Shown: positions 1 to 5,062, numbered from the stretch's first letter. The stretch: 5,062 nt of DNA from Geobacter sp. UBA1603 (GCA_002322035.1 DCNF01000056.1:53533-58594); one strand, 5' to 3'. A program made the numbers and translations. Notes: a model not told the origin generated them from the letters alone.

Positions 1-1479
1 CCGCTCGGTTCTAATATCGCCAAGATCGGTGTTGAAATCTCCGATTCCCCCTATGTGGCGGTCAACATGAAGATCATGACCCGCATGGGCAAGGCGGTGC
101 TCGATGTTCTCGGCGATGGCGACTTCATCCCCTGCGTCCATTCGGTCGGGGCACCGCTCGCCCCGGGGCAGCAGGATGTGCCCTGGCCCTGCAACAAGGA
201 AAAGTATATCGTCCACTTCCCGGAAGAATATGCCATCTGGTCCTTCGGATCCGGCTACGGCGGCAATGCCCTTCTGGGCAAGAAGTGCTTTGCCCTGCGC
301 ATCGCCTCGAAAATCGGCAAGGATGAGGGATGGCTGGCCGAGCATATGCTGATCCTCGGCGTAGAATCTCCCACCGGTGAGAAATCTTATGTGGGCGCCG
401 CTTTCCCGAGCGCCTGCGGCAAGACCAACTTTGCCATGCTGATTCCCCCCAAGTCGTTCCAGGACAAAGGCTGGAAGGTAACCACCATCGGTGATGACAT
501 CGCCTGGATCAAACCGGCCGCCGATGGCCAAGTCTATGCAATCAACCCGGAATTCGGCTATTTTGGCGTCGCCCCGGGCACCAACTACAAGACCAACCCC
601 AACGCCATGATCTCTTGCGAGAGGAATTCGATCTTCACCAACGTGGCCCTGACCGCTGACGGTGATGTCTGGTGGGAAGGCATGGATGGCGAGGTGCCGG
701 CACAGCTGACCGACTGGCAGGGGCAGGAATGGACCCCCAGCTGCGGCCGCCCTGCAGCGCACCCCAATGCCCGCTTTACCGCACCGGCTTCCCAGTGCCC
801 CTGCATCGACTCCGAATGGGAAAACCCGAAAGGGGTTCCGATCAGCGCCTTCATCTTCGGCGGCCGCCGCAAGGATACGGTGCCACTGGTCTATCAGGCG
901 TTCAACTGGAATTTCGGGGTCTATATGGCATCCACTCTCGGCTCCGAGACTACTGCCGCTGCCATTGGCGCCACCGGTAACGTCCGTCGCGACCCCTTCG
1001 CCATGCTGCCGTTCTGCGGTTACCACATGGCCGACTACTTTGCCCACTGGCTCCAGTTCGGTCGTTCCATCCCCCGGCCGCCGCGCATTTTCAGTGTCAA
1101 CTGGTTCCAGAAAGATGCCAACGGCAAGTTCGCCTGGCCGGGATACGGCGAGAACATGCGCGTCCTCAAGTGGATCATCGATCGTGTCCAGGGTCATGCT
1201 GGTGCCGTTGAATCACCGCTGGGCTGGATGCCGCGCTATGAAGATATGGAATGGGACGGCATGGAGATGAGCCGTGAGAAGTTTAATGAACTGATGTCAG
1301 TTGACCGTGAGGTCTGGCAGAGTGAGGTCATATCCCATGAAGAACTGTTCGTCAAAATGTATGACAAGCTGCCCAAGGAGTTCCTGCATATCCGTGAGCT
1401 GATTCTTTCCTCGCTCTGGCGGTCACCGGAACACTGGGAACAGCGCGGCGATGTGCATCCCGAGGGCTGGAACGAGTAA
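1..1479 (+). CDS. pckG: Phosphoenolpyruvate carboxykinase (GTP), 5' end cut by window
   Basis: GTP-dependent PEP carboxykinase, which interconverts oxaloacetate + GTP and PEP + CO2 + GDP in the cytoplasm (gluconeogenesis/anaplerosis). The frame is open from base 1, so the GTG at 55 and the ATG at 67 are internal codons. 492 residues are visible; the family is about 600, so roughly 120-150 N-terminal residues lie upstream. Counting from base 1: substrate/metal region [17 protein letters not shown] (residues 87-103), with the metal-binding Lys at 95 and His at 115 (in LAEHM); the P-loop FPSACGKTN at 135-143 with the family's reactive Cys at 139; the kinase-2 motif GDDIAW at 164-169 with the metal-binding Asp; then [15 protein letters not shown] and [13 protein letters not shown]. 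The FPSACGKTN signature separates it from the ATP-type enzyme. The spacing from P-loop to DDIAW seems about five residues longer than in the rat enzyme as I remember it. No frameshift or missing catalytic residue was seen. A strong hairpin follows the stop. Confidence 0.97.
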   Translation, partial: PLGSNIAKIGVEISDSPYVAVNMKIMTRMGKAVLDVLGDGDFIPCVHSVGAPLAPGQQDVPWPCNKEKYIVHFPEEYAIWSFGSGYGGNALLGKKCFALRIASKIGKDEGWLAEHMLILGVESPTGEKSYVGAAFPSACGKTNFAMLIPPKSFQDKGWKVTTIGDDIAWIKPAADGQVYAINPEFGYFGVAPGTNYKTNPNAMISCERNSIFTNVALTADGDVWWEGMDGEVPAQLTDWQGQEWTPSCGRPAAHPNARFTAPASQCPCIDSEWENPKGVPISAFIFGGRRKDTVPLVYQAFNWNFGVYMASTLGSETTAAAIGATGNVRRDPFAMLPFCGYHMADYFAHWLQFGRSIPRPPRIFSVNWFQKDANGKFAWPGYGENMRVLKWIIDRVQGHAGAVESPLGWMPRYEDMEWDGMEMSREKFNELMSVDREVWQSEVISHEELFVKMYDKLPKEFLHIRELILSSLWRSPEHWEQRGDVHPEGWNE

Positions 1480-1524
1480 CGTCGTCCTATTGGGCTGGAC
1501 CCCACATCAACGGGACTGACAGAT

Positions 1525-1568
1525 AACGGGCTGGTACTTGCGACTTGGAAGTGCCAGCCCGTTTCTGT
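1525..1568 (+). terminator. Rho-independent terminator of pckG, possibly bidirectional
   Basis: A 15-bp stem (1525-1539 with 1549-1563, one G-T wobble) encloses a 9-nt loop and is followed by a short, interrupted T run (TTTCTGTT). It starts 45 nt after the pckG stop. It lies between the convergent pckG and hypA genes, so it could also stop - strand transcripts of hypA. The T run on the - strand side (GTTATCTGT) is weak, so activity in that direction is inferred. Confidence 0.85.
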
Positions 1569-1586
1569 TGAGTTTCGTACGTCGCT

Positions 1587-1922
1587 TCAATCTTCTACTT
1601 CGATGCTGCGGACCCGCAACTCTTCACCGCTTTGAACAACAACCTGATAGCTTCCGCATGATCCGCATGGTGAAAAAAGAGCATTAATAGGTGTCAGTGC
1701 CCCGCATTCCTGGCAGAGCCCCGTGCCGGCAATCTGAATGAGCGACAGGCGAGCGCCCTCCAAGACGGTCTCTTTGCTGCAGGCTTCAAAGCAGAATTCC
1801 AGGGCTTCGGCAACGACCCCGCCCAATTCTCCTATTTCAACCTCAAGGGCAAGGACCTGCCGTCCGGCGGCGTGCTGCTGGCAGATATCAATGATACCAC
1901 GAACAAGTGCCATTTCATGCAT
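1587..1922 (-). CDS. hypA: Hydrogenase maturation nickel metallochaperone HypA
   Basis: HypA-family protein that, with HypB, delivers nickel to the large subunit of [NiFe]-hydrogenase in the cytoplasm. Its 111 residues match the usual length of about 113. The N-terminus is MHEMAL: the free amine, His2 and Glu3 form the family's nickel site, which makes this start very secure. The zinc site is the paired motif CQEC (Cys70, Cys73) and CGSC (Cys86, Cys89). The middle (residues 23-60) shows the typical VEIGELGGVVAEAL-type conserved stretch. A Shine-Dalgarno GGGGAG lies 6 nt before the ATG. No hypB, other hyp gene or hydrogenase subunit is in view, so it appears detached from the rest of the pathway here. 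It converges on pckG. A strong terminator-like hairpin for the upstream gene ends less than 20 nt before the start codon, and no good promoter is visible in the gap. Confidence 0.95.
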   Translation of the reverse strand: MHEMALVRGIIDICQQHAAGRQVLALEVEIGELGGVVAEALEFCFEACSKETVLEGARLSLIQIAGTGLCQECGALTPINALFSPCGSCGSYQVVVQSGEELRVRSIEVED

Positions 1923-1928
1923 ACGCTG

Positions 1929-1934
1929 CTCCCC
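1929..1934 (-). promoter_or_regulatory. Ribosome binding site of hypA
   Basis: GGGGAG on the - strand, 6 nt before the ATG at 1922. It supports this start, which also gives the functionally required Met-His-Glu N-terminus. It lies only about five bases beyond the T-run of the preceding terminator. Confidence 0.75.
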
Positions 1935-1938
1935 GCAT

Positions 1939-1970
1939 AAAAAAAGCCTGCGGCAGAACCGCAGGCTTTT
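1939..1970 (-). terminator. Rho-independent terminator after the Ala-rich lipoprotein gene
   Basis: On the - strand, an 8-bp GC-rich core (GCCTGCGG/CCGCAGGC) extended by four A-T pairs, with a 5-nt loop (1954-1958), is followed by a run of seven T (1945-1939). It begins about 21 nt past the TGA of the gene at 1992-2225. This is a canonical strong terminator. It sits immediately in front of hypA, so hypA must depend on read-through or on a promoter overlapping this element. Confidence 0.9.
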
Positions 1971-1991
1971 GTGATCCTCTGGTAAAAGAGA

Positions 1992-2225
1992 TCAGTGTTT
2001 TTTCTCGTCCTTCTTCGGCTCGGCAGCCGGAGCAGCGGCCGGTGCGGCAGCAGGAGCAGCAGCCGGAGCAGCAGCGTCCTTCTTGGCGGAAGTCGGAGCG
2101 GCCTGAACAGGAGCCGGAGCAGCAGCAGGGGCCGGAGCCGGAGCAGGAGCTTCTTCTTTCTTCTTGCAGCCAGCAGCGAAGGAAGCCAGGGCGAGTACCA
2201 GGGTCAGGGAGATCAGCTTTTTCAT
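1992..2225 (-). CDS. Small Ala/Pro/Lys-rich lipoprotein, function unknown
   Basis: A 77-residue protein. Residues 1-19 form a lipoprotein signal peptide (MKK start, hydrophobic core ISLTLVLALASF), with AAGC as a slightly atypical lipobox and Cys20 as the predicted lipidated residue. Lys at +2 and +3 argues against inner-membrane retention by the Asp+2 rule, so the outer membrane is likely. The mature part is entirely low-complexity: a charged KKKEE tether, a Pro-Ala run (26-44), a short SAKKD spacer, then PAAA-type repeats (51-70) and the tail KKDEKKH. There is no folded domain and no further Cys. The pattern suggests an extended, positively charged spacer between membrane and cell wall or surface, but no enzymatic role can be read from it. 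The start is set by a good Shine-Dalgarno (AGAGGTG, 5 nt away). It has its own sigma70-like promoter and terminator, so it is probably a well-expressed single-gene unit. Confidence 0.85.
   Translation of the reverse strand: MKKLISLTLVLALASFAAGCKKKEEAPAPAPAPAAAPAPVQAAPTSAKKDAAAPAAAPAAAPAAAPAAEPKKDEKKH
2016..2075 (-). repeat. Imperfect 12-nt repeat encoding PAAA units
   Basis: This stretch encodes residues 51-70 of the small lipoprotein as AAAP repeats ending in AAEP. The underlying DNA is a degenerate GCA/GCC/GCT-CCG repeat. The synonymous codons vary between units, so the protein pattern is better kept than the DNA. That argues for selection on composition rather than very recent slippage. 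Confidence 0.7.
2094..2150 (-). repeat. Pro-Ala coding repeat
   Basis: This stretch encodes residues 26-44 of the same lipoprotein, an alternating APAPAP run that passes into AAAPAPVQAAP. It is a 6-nt Ala-Pro codon alternation with mixed Ala codons and mostly CCG/CCC-type Pro codons. A short Thr-Ser-Ala-Lys-Lys-Asp spacer separates it from the PAAA block. Confidence 0.65.
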
Positions 2226-2230
2226 TGTTT

Positions 2231-2237
2231 CACCTCT
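2231..2237 (-). promoter_or_regulatory. Ribosome binding site of the Ala-rich lipoprotein gene
   Basis: AGAGGTG on the - strand, 5 nt before the ATG at 2225. It is a strong Shine-Dalgarno match and supports the chosen start, which also gives a proper MKK signal-peptide N-terminus. Confidence 0.8.
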
Positions 2238-2293
2238 TTTTTTGATTTCACCATTTAAACGCTAAGCGCATGGTTTTTTTATAACAGCAAAGA

Positions 2294-2321
2294 AATATAC
2301 GCTTAAATTTTGTTATGTCAA
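2294..2321 (-). promoter_or_regulatory. Sigma70-type promoter for the Ala-rich lipoprotein gene
   Basis: On the - strand a perfect -35 box TTGACA (2316-2321) is followed after 16 nt by TATATT (2294-2299), close to the -10 consensus. An eight-A tract (2324-2331) sits just upstream of the -35 and could act as an UP-like element. The predicted transcript starts near 2287, leaving a leader of about 60 nt that is AT-rich and has only a very short inverted repeat (CGCT-A-AGCG near 2261-2269). This is the only convincing promoter in the window. Confidence 0.8.
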
Positions 2322-2361
2322 CATTTTTTTTGGGGCGGGCTCGTGCGGCCGGTAATGGGAC

Positions 2362-2694
2362 TCAATGATGAAAACGTCCCTTACGCTGGCGGTGGGCCGG
2401 CGTTGGTGATTTATGGCAATCGAAGCAGGCCTGCTCGACGACCTTCTTGGTTTCCAGCGGTGAACTCTGCGGCGCGGTGATCTTGGTGTTGTATTCGGGG
2501 GTCTGAAACTCAAGCCGGCCCCGCTCGTCAGCAACCGAAGCGGCCTGATAGGCTACCTGCCAGTTGGTGCTGATTGCTACCGTATGGCACTGGTCACAGC
2601 CGCCTGGTGGCGGGATGCTTTTCCAGGCGGTGAACATAGCACAGCCGGTTAGCGTTGAAAAAAGGACAAGGCACAGGCCGATAATCATGTTCAT
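2362..2694 (-). CDS. Small diheme c-type cytochrome lipoprotein
   Basis: A 110-residue exported cytochrome. Residues 1-17 are a hydrophobic signal ending in the lipobox LTGC with lipidated Cys18. Two heme-attachment motifs are present: CDQCH (33-37) and CFDCH (90-94). The axial second ligands are not obvious. There is no His between the motifs, and the remaining His residues are at 101, 109 and 110 in a basic tail ending RQRKGRFHH. The predicted role is electron transfer at the outer or inner membrane on the periplasmic side; the redox partner is unknown. A Shine-Dalgarno AAGGAG lies 6 nt before the ATG at 2694, and an in-frame TGA lies eight codons upstream, so the start is firm. The n-region has no Lys or Arg, which is unusual for a signal peptide. 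The terminator of the preceding gene lies about 50 nt upstream, so it should have its own promoter in that gap, but none is clear. I see no terminator after it. Confidence 0.9.
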   Translation of the reverse strand: MNMIIGLCLVLFSTLTGCAMFTAWKSIPPPGGCDQCHTVAISTNWQVAYQAASVADERGRLEFQTPEYNTKITAPQSSPLETKKVVEQACFDCHKSPTPAHRQRKGRFHH

Positions 2695-2700
2695 GCGGGA

Positions 2701-2706
2701 CTCCTT
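2701..2706 (-). promoter_or_regulatory. Ribosome binding site of the cytochrome gene
   Basis: AAGGAG on the - strand, 6 nt before the ATG at 2694. The next Met (codon 3) would be 12 nt away, so the first ATG is preferred. Confidence 0.8.
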
Positions 2707-2745
2707 GAACTGAATTCAATTCGTATCATGGAACTTGTACCACAG

Positions 2746-2776
2746 AAAAACAGGACGGGCAATCGGCCCGTCCTGT
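2746..2776 (-). terminator. Rho-independent terminator after the 389-residue lipoprotein gene
   Basis: A perfect 11-bp stem (2766-2776 with 2750-2760; ACAGGACGGGC and its complement) with a 5-nt loop is followed on the - strand by a T run (TTTTT, 2750-2746). It lies 27 nt past the TAA at 2803. It separates the surface-protein pair from the cytochrome gene. Confidence 0.9.
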
Positions 2777-2802
2777 CGGTTGGAAATGATCGTGATGTGC
2801 GG

Positions 2803-3972
2803 TTAGAGCGGGGTTACCAAACTGACCGAAAGGCTGACAACATTTTTTAAGTCAATAAGAGTTTCAAAGCTAGTGACTTTTTCAAGTGTTGCGGAAAAAC
2901 TTGTGGTTGAAAGCGGGGCTGATGACTCGACGGTCAGGGTGAATTGGCCAAGCGGTGTTTCCCCGAAAGTCCCAAAGGAGATACTCCCCTGGTTGAAACC
3001 GGCTTGAACAGTTAGGTTGGCCCCTGTCCCGGAAAAGGTGAAAAGCTGGTCAAGCAGGGCCCCTGTGTTTGTTGTGCGGACCGTGGCAGAAGCCGGCAGG
3101 CTGATGGTGCCCCGCAAGGCGCCGATCGTTGTTCCCGACGGCAGATTCCCGGCAAGTTGCAAGGTCACCTGATAACTTTTGGTGCCCGCACCAGAGAGCA
3201 TTCCCAAATACGTGGCCGCAGAAAGGTTTCGCTGATTGAGTATGGTCGTCAGTGCTGCAGAAAAACCGGTTTGGTTTGCCTGGGACAGTTCGCCGGCTGT
3301 GTTTAGTGTAAGCTGGCTCATAAGAGACGTCAGTTTGTCGGTAGCAGTTGCTCCGGTTGCGCTGGTTGCCATTTGCGACAGCGTTGCCAGGGCCAGGGTG
3401 TAGGCCTGCTGGTTTTGTGATGCAGAGGCGATCCTGGAAATATCCACCGGCTGAACGGAGATGATGTCGGATACCTTAAATAGTTGTGAAAGGGCGGCAT
3501 TGGCAGCGGTCATGGAACTTGGCGTGTAATTTGATGCCGCGGTACGATAGGCCAGTTCAGTCAACGGTGTTATGGCTGCTTTGAGCGGATTTGCCGCACC
3601 ATTGGTGGCGTTTGAAACCGCCGGCACCATGGCGTGTAGCGGAGCGGCAGGCGGAATGGTAACCGGTAGATTTGTCGCTTCGTCAGTGTAAGTCCCGCTG
3701 GCCTCAATAATAACGGCGCCGGTGTAGGGACCCAGGTCGGCGGTATAGGTGCCATTCGTGGCGATTGCCACCGGCCCTGCCAATTGGCTCCCTTTCTTGC
3801 CGTCACTGCCAACAGCAAAAACGTTGATCGTCCCTGATGTGAAGATCCCTTTTGATGCCACTCCGGAAACAACGGTGCCCGGAGCGGATGAAGATGCCCC
3901 TCCACCGCCGCACCCGGTAATGGCATATGCCAGCATCATCAGAGCCGCATATAATCTGATACATGGTTTCAT
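2803..3972 (-). CDS. Lipoprotein with N-terminal beta domain and possible cohesin-like C-terminal domain
   Basis: A 389-residue exported protein. The signal peptide (1-20) ends in the lipobox ITGC; Cys21 is followed by GGGG and an SSSA linker. Residues 33-112 form a beta-rich domain (VSGVASKGIF..GTINVFAV..DG.KG..L, then G.YTADLGPYTGAVIIEASGTYTDEAT) that I associate with putative Geobacter lipoproteins. Residues 130-255 are mainly helical (ITPLTELAYRTA, then Ala/Ser/Gln-rich). Residues 266-386 are beta-rich: the run IGALRGTISLP and later QGSISFGTF and GQFTLTVESS resemble the strand order of type I cohesins. No catalytic motif was found. The start is backed by the SD GGGGAG, 6 nt away. It follows the dockerin-bearing gene by 58 nt on the same strand, so it is probably co-transcribed, and it ends at a strong terminator. 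Surface lipoprotein is secure; the cohesin-like reading is tentative and might instead be a generic Ig-like adhesin fold. Confidence 0.85.
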   Translation of the reverse strand: MKPCIRLYAALMMLAYAITGCGGGGASSSAPGTVVSGVASKGIFTSGTINVFAVGSDGKKGSQLAGPVAIATNGTYTADLGPYTGAVIIEASGTYTDEATNLPVTIPPAAPLHAMVPAVSNATNGAANPLKAAITPLTELAYRTAASNYTPSSMTAANAALSQLFKVSDIISVQPVDISRIASASQNQQAYTLALATLSQMATSATGATATDKLTSLMSQLTLNTAGELSQANQTGFSAALTTILNQRNLSAATYLGMLSGAGTKSYQVTLQLAGNLPSGTTIGALRGTISLPASATVRTTNTGALLDQLFTFSGTGANLTVQAGFNQGSISFGTFGETPLGQFTLTVESSAPLSTTSFSATLEKVTSFETLIDLKNVVSLSVSLVTPL

Positions 3973-3978
3973 GGGTAA

Positions 3979-3984
3979 CTCCCC
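3979..3984 (-). promoter_or_regulatory. Ribosome binding site of the 389-residue lipoprotein gene
   Basis: GGGGAG on the - strand, 6 nt before the ATG at 3972; the same motif and spacing are seen at hypA. It supports the start that gives a normal lipoprotein signal. Confidence 0.75.
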
Positions 3985-4001
3985 GTTACAAAATGTGATT
4001 A

Positions 4002-4025
4002 CCGGGGCTGCCGCAACAGCCCCGG
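4002..4025 (-). other. Intercistronic hairpin between dockerin gene and lipoprotein gene
   Basis: A perfect 9-bp GC-rich stem (CCGGGGCTG/CAGCCCCGG) with a 6-nt loop sits 5 nt past the TAA of the upstream gene. On the - strand it is followed by TAATCACATTTTG, which is not a real T run. A full terminator is therefore doubtful. It may be a weak attenuator or an mRNA-stabilising 3' end that lets the two genes be expressed at different levels. Confidence 0.65.
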
Positions 4026-4030
4026 ATGAA

Positions 4031-5062
4031 TTAGAAGCTGATCAGTTTCAATGATTTCTTAAGAATTACCAGTGCGTCATCAACATCGATCAAGCCGTCT
4101 GGTTTTGGTGTTCCTGCCAGGAATGGGGCCACGTCACCCCGTGCTTTCTCGTCCGATGTCAGGGTTACCAGTCTGATACTGGCCTGAAGAGCTTTCAGTG
4201 CATCGGCAATGTCAACGATCCCGTCACCGTTCAGGTCACCGTTGGAAAGTGTAGCAACTGTTGATACCAGAGTGATCTGTGCGATGAAGGGTCCGTACAC
4301 GTTATTGGGTGTCGGTGTATCGACGTACTTGACGTAGACGGATTTGACGCCATCCCCGGCCGGTAGTACCCATGGTACCGCTGCACTGAAAGCGGCGGGC
4401 GTTGAGGGGATGTCAATCGCCTGGTAGGTAACACCGTCATTGGAGAGCATGTACTGCTTGACACCCTGCGGGTCAGCAGCTGCCAGGCTCAGCGTGACGC
4501 CTGTTACGTTTGTGAAGGGCGCACCATTGTTAATGGAGATGGAGCCTGTCAGGTCAGTTGCTGCGATCGTGTAGCTCCTGCTCTGAACGGTTTCCTGATT
4601 TCCAGCCTGGTCAACGGCAAAGAACTGCAGTGTCGCTGTGGCCGGAATGGAGATCGGCCCGGTGTAAATCTGTGCGTTTGCCACTGTCAGCGGCGCTGTG
4701 CCGGTGCCGTAGTAGATGGTTGCATTCGGCTCCGTTGTCAGGACCACGCTGATGGCGCCGTTAAAGGTTCCCGAGGCCGGATTCGCCGTCGTTACCGGGG
4801 CAGTAGTGTCAATCACAATTCCGGTGCTGTGCGCAGGTACGGCAGGGTTGGTAACGCTGTTAAGCCCCGTATCACTGATAGTCCCTGATATCGATGCCAC
4901 ACTCAATGGTGCTGCATTTTGGCCGGCTGATACGGTGTAGGTCGTGCTGATACTCGATGCGTTATTCAGCGGTCCGGTATTTACTGTTGCCCCGCTGTTA
5001 AGGGTAATGTTCAAACCGGCAGTTGAGCTGACCGGTTCATTGAATGTCAGCACCAGGTTAAT
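4031..5062 (-). CDS. Extracellular multi-domain protein with Ig-like, CHB_HEX-type and C-terminal dockerin-like domains, N-terminus outside window
   Basis: The frame stays open to the window edge. The GTG at 5053 is an internal Val preceded by visible Ile-Asn-Leu codons, so the 5' end and signal peptide are missing. Domains from N to C: an Ig-like module with a 'LTFNEPVSS..GLNITLNSGA' start and the hinge IDTTAP (5062-4796); a module like the chitobiase/hexosaminidase C-terminal fold (CHB_HEX_C type: P.SGTFNG.ISV.LT, ATIYYGTGTAPL, YTGPI, FFAVDQAGN; 4795-4565); a further Ig-like module (SISINNGAPFTN, MLSNDGVTYQ, W.LPAGDGVKSVYVKY; 4558-4265); and a dockerin-like module (4243-4034). In the latter, loop 1 is a complete calcium loop, DLNGDGIVDIAD; loop 2 runs from GDVAP to PDGLIDVDD with an insertion. 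The role is a secreted or surface scaffold or adhesin; no enzyme domain is visible. It is likely in an operon with the lipoprotein gene downstream. Confidence 0.9.
   Translation of the reverse strand: MNLVLTFNEPVSSTAGLNITLNSGATVNTGPLNNASSISTTYTVSAGQNAAPLSVASISGTISDTGLNSVTNPAVPAHSTGIVIDTTAPVTTANPASGTFNGAISVVLTTEPNATIYYGTGTAPLTVANAQIYTGPISIPATATLQFFAVDQAGNQETVQSRSYTIAATDLTGSISINNGAPFTNVTGVTLSLAAADPQGVKQYMLSNDGVTYQAIDIPSTPAAFSAAVPWVLPAGDGVKSVYVKYVDTPTPNNVYGPFIAQITLVSTVATLSNGDLNGDGIVDIADALKALQASIRLVTLTSDEKARGDVAPFLAGTPKPDGLIDVDDALVILKKSLKLISF

Noticed and set aside
55..1479. GTG at 55 or ATG at 67 as the pckG start
   Set aside because: The frame is open to base 1 and encodes family-like sequence before 55; the visible part is too short for a GTP-type PEPCK. 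These are internal codons.
585..1505. Open frames overlapping pckG on both strands (585-872 -, 672-980 +, 767-1270 +, 1236-1505 -)
   Set aside because: They lie over a well-supported gene; their composition is that of out-of-frame GC-rich coding DNA, with no ribosome site or domain.
1995..2258. Ser/Arg-rich or Gln/Pro-rich + strand frames over the Ala-rich lipoprotein gene (1907-2245, 1995-2258)
   Set aside because: They are antisense products of the PAAA repeat DNA. The - strand frame has a promoter, ribosome site, lipobox and terminator; these have none.
2332..2361. Possible terminator after the cytochrome gene
   Set aside because: The GC-rich stretch has no stable hairpin followed by T on the - strand; the adjacent A run has the wrong polarity.
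2313..2534. A 73-residue - strand frame overlapping the cytochrome gene
   Set aside because: It overlaps the CxxCH-bearing cytochrome in another frame, has no recognisable motif, and runs into the promoter of the next gene.
2707..2745. Possible sigma54 or sigma70 promoter for the cytochrome gene (TGGTAC and GATACGAAT-like strings on the - strand)
   Set aside because: The TGGTAC string is not followed by a GC element at the right spacing, and no -35 partner fits the weak -10. Too poor to list as a promoter.
3570..4054. Frames at 3570-3926 (-) and 3749-4054 (+) overlapping the lipoprotein
   Set aside because: The lipoprotein frame has a lipobox, a ribosome site and domain-like structure; these alternatives have none.
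4231..4940. Small frames at 4231-4464 (-), 4558-4752 (+) and 4716-4940 (+)
   Set aside because: They are shadows of the Ig/dockerin protein, whose modules are clear in the main frame.
4031..5053. GTG at 5053 as the start of the dockerin protein
   Set aside because: The frame continues to the window edge, the codon falls inside a beta strand of an Ig-like module, and there is no signal peptide after it.

Overview
The window looks like chromosome of a Geobacter-type bacterium (Geobacterales, Desulfuromonadota). The lineage call is inferred from the combination of genes: a GTP-type PEP carboxykinase, a small two-heme cytochrome lipoprotein, a glycine-tagged lipoprotein with a 'G-V-A-S-K-G' N-terminal domain, and a large Ig-repeat surface protein ending in a dockerin-like module with a stretched second calcium loop. 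Base composition is moderately GC-rich. No mobile element, CRISPR array, tRNA or rRNA was seen.

Layout. The left third (1-1479, + strand) is the C-terminal four fifths or so of pckG, cut by the window edge, followed by a strong hairpin terminator. Everything to the right is on the - strand. Read in the direction of transcription (right to left) it holds: a window-truncated extracellular Ig/CHB_HEX/dockerin protein (5062-4031); a 389-residue lipoprotein whose C-terminal beta-rich domain may be cohesin-like (3972-2803), ended by a clear terminator; a 110-residue diheme cytochrome c lipoprotein (2694-2362); a 77-residue Ala/Pro/Lys low-complexity lipoprotein with a textbook sigma70 promoter and its own terminator (2225-1992); and hypA, the nickel chaperone for [NiFe]-hydrogenase maturation (1922-1587), which converges on pckG.

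How the genes relate. pckG is central carbon metabolism (oxaloacetate to PEP), and hypA serves hydrogenase maturation. The four genes between 1992 and 5062 all encode exported proteins, three with lipoprotein signal peptides, so this part is an envelope or cell-surface cluster. The dockerin protein and the following lipoprotein are 58 nt apart on the same strand and are probably co-transcribed. The best candidate for an under-described system is this pair: a secreted dockerin-bearing protein next to a membrane-anchored protein with a possible cohesin-like partner domain, in an organism not known for cellulosomes. The cohesin assignment is an inference from pattern only.

Intergenic stretches are all short (under 140 nt). 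The largest (2226-2361) holds the promoter and leader of the Ala-rich lipoprotein gene.
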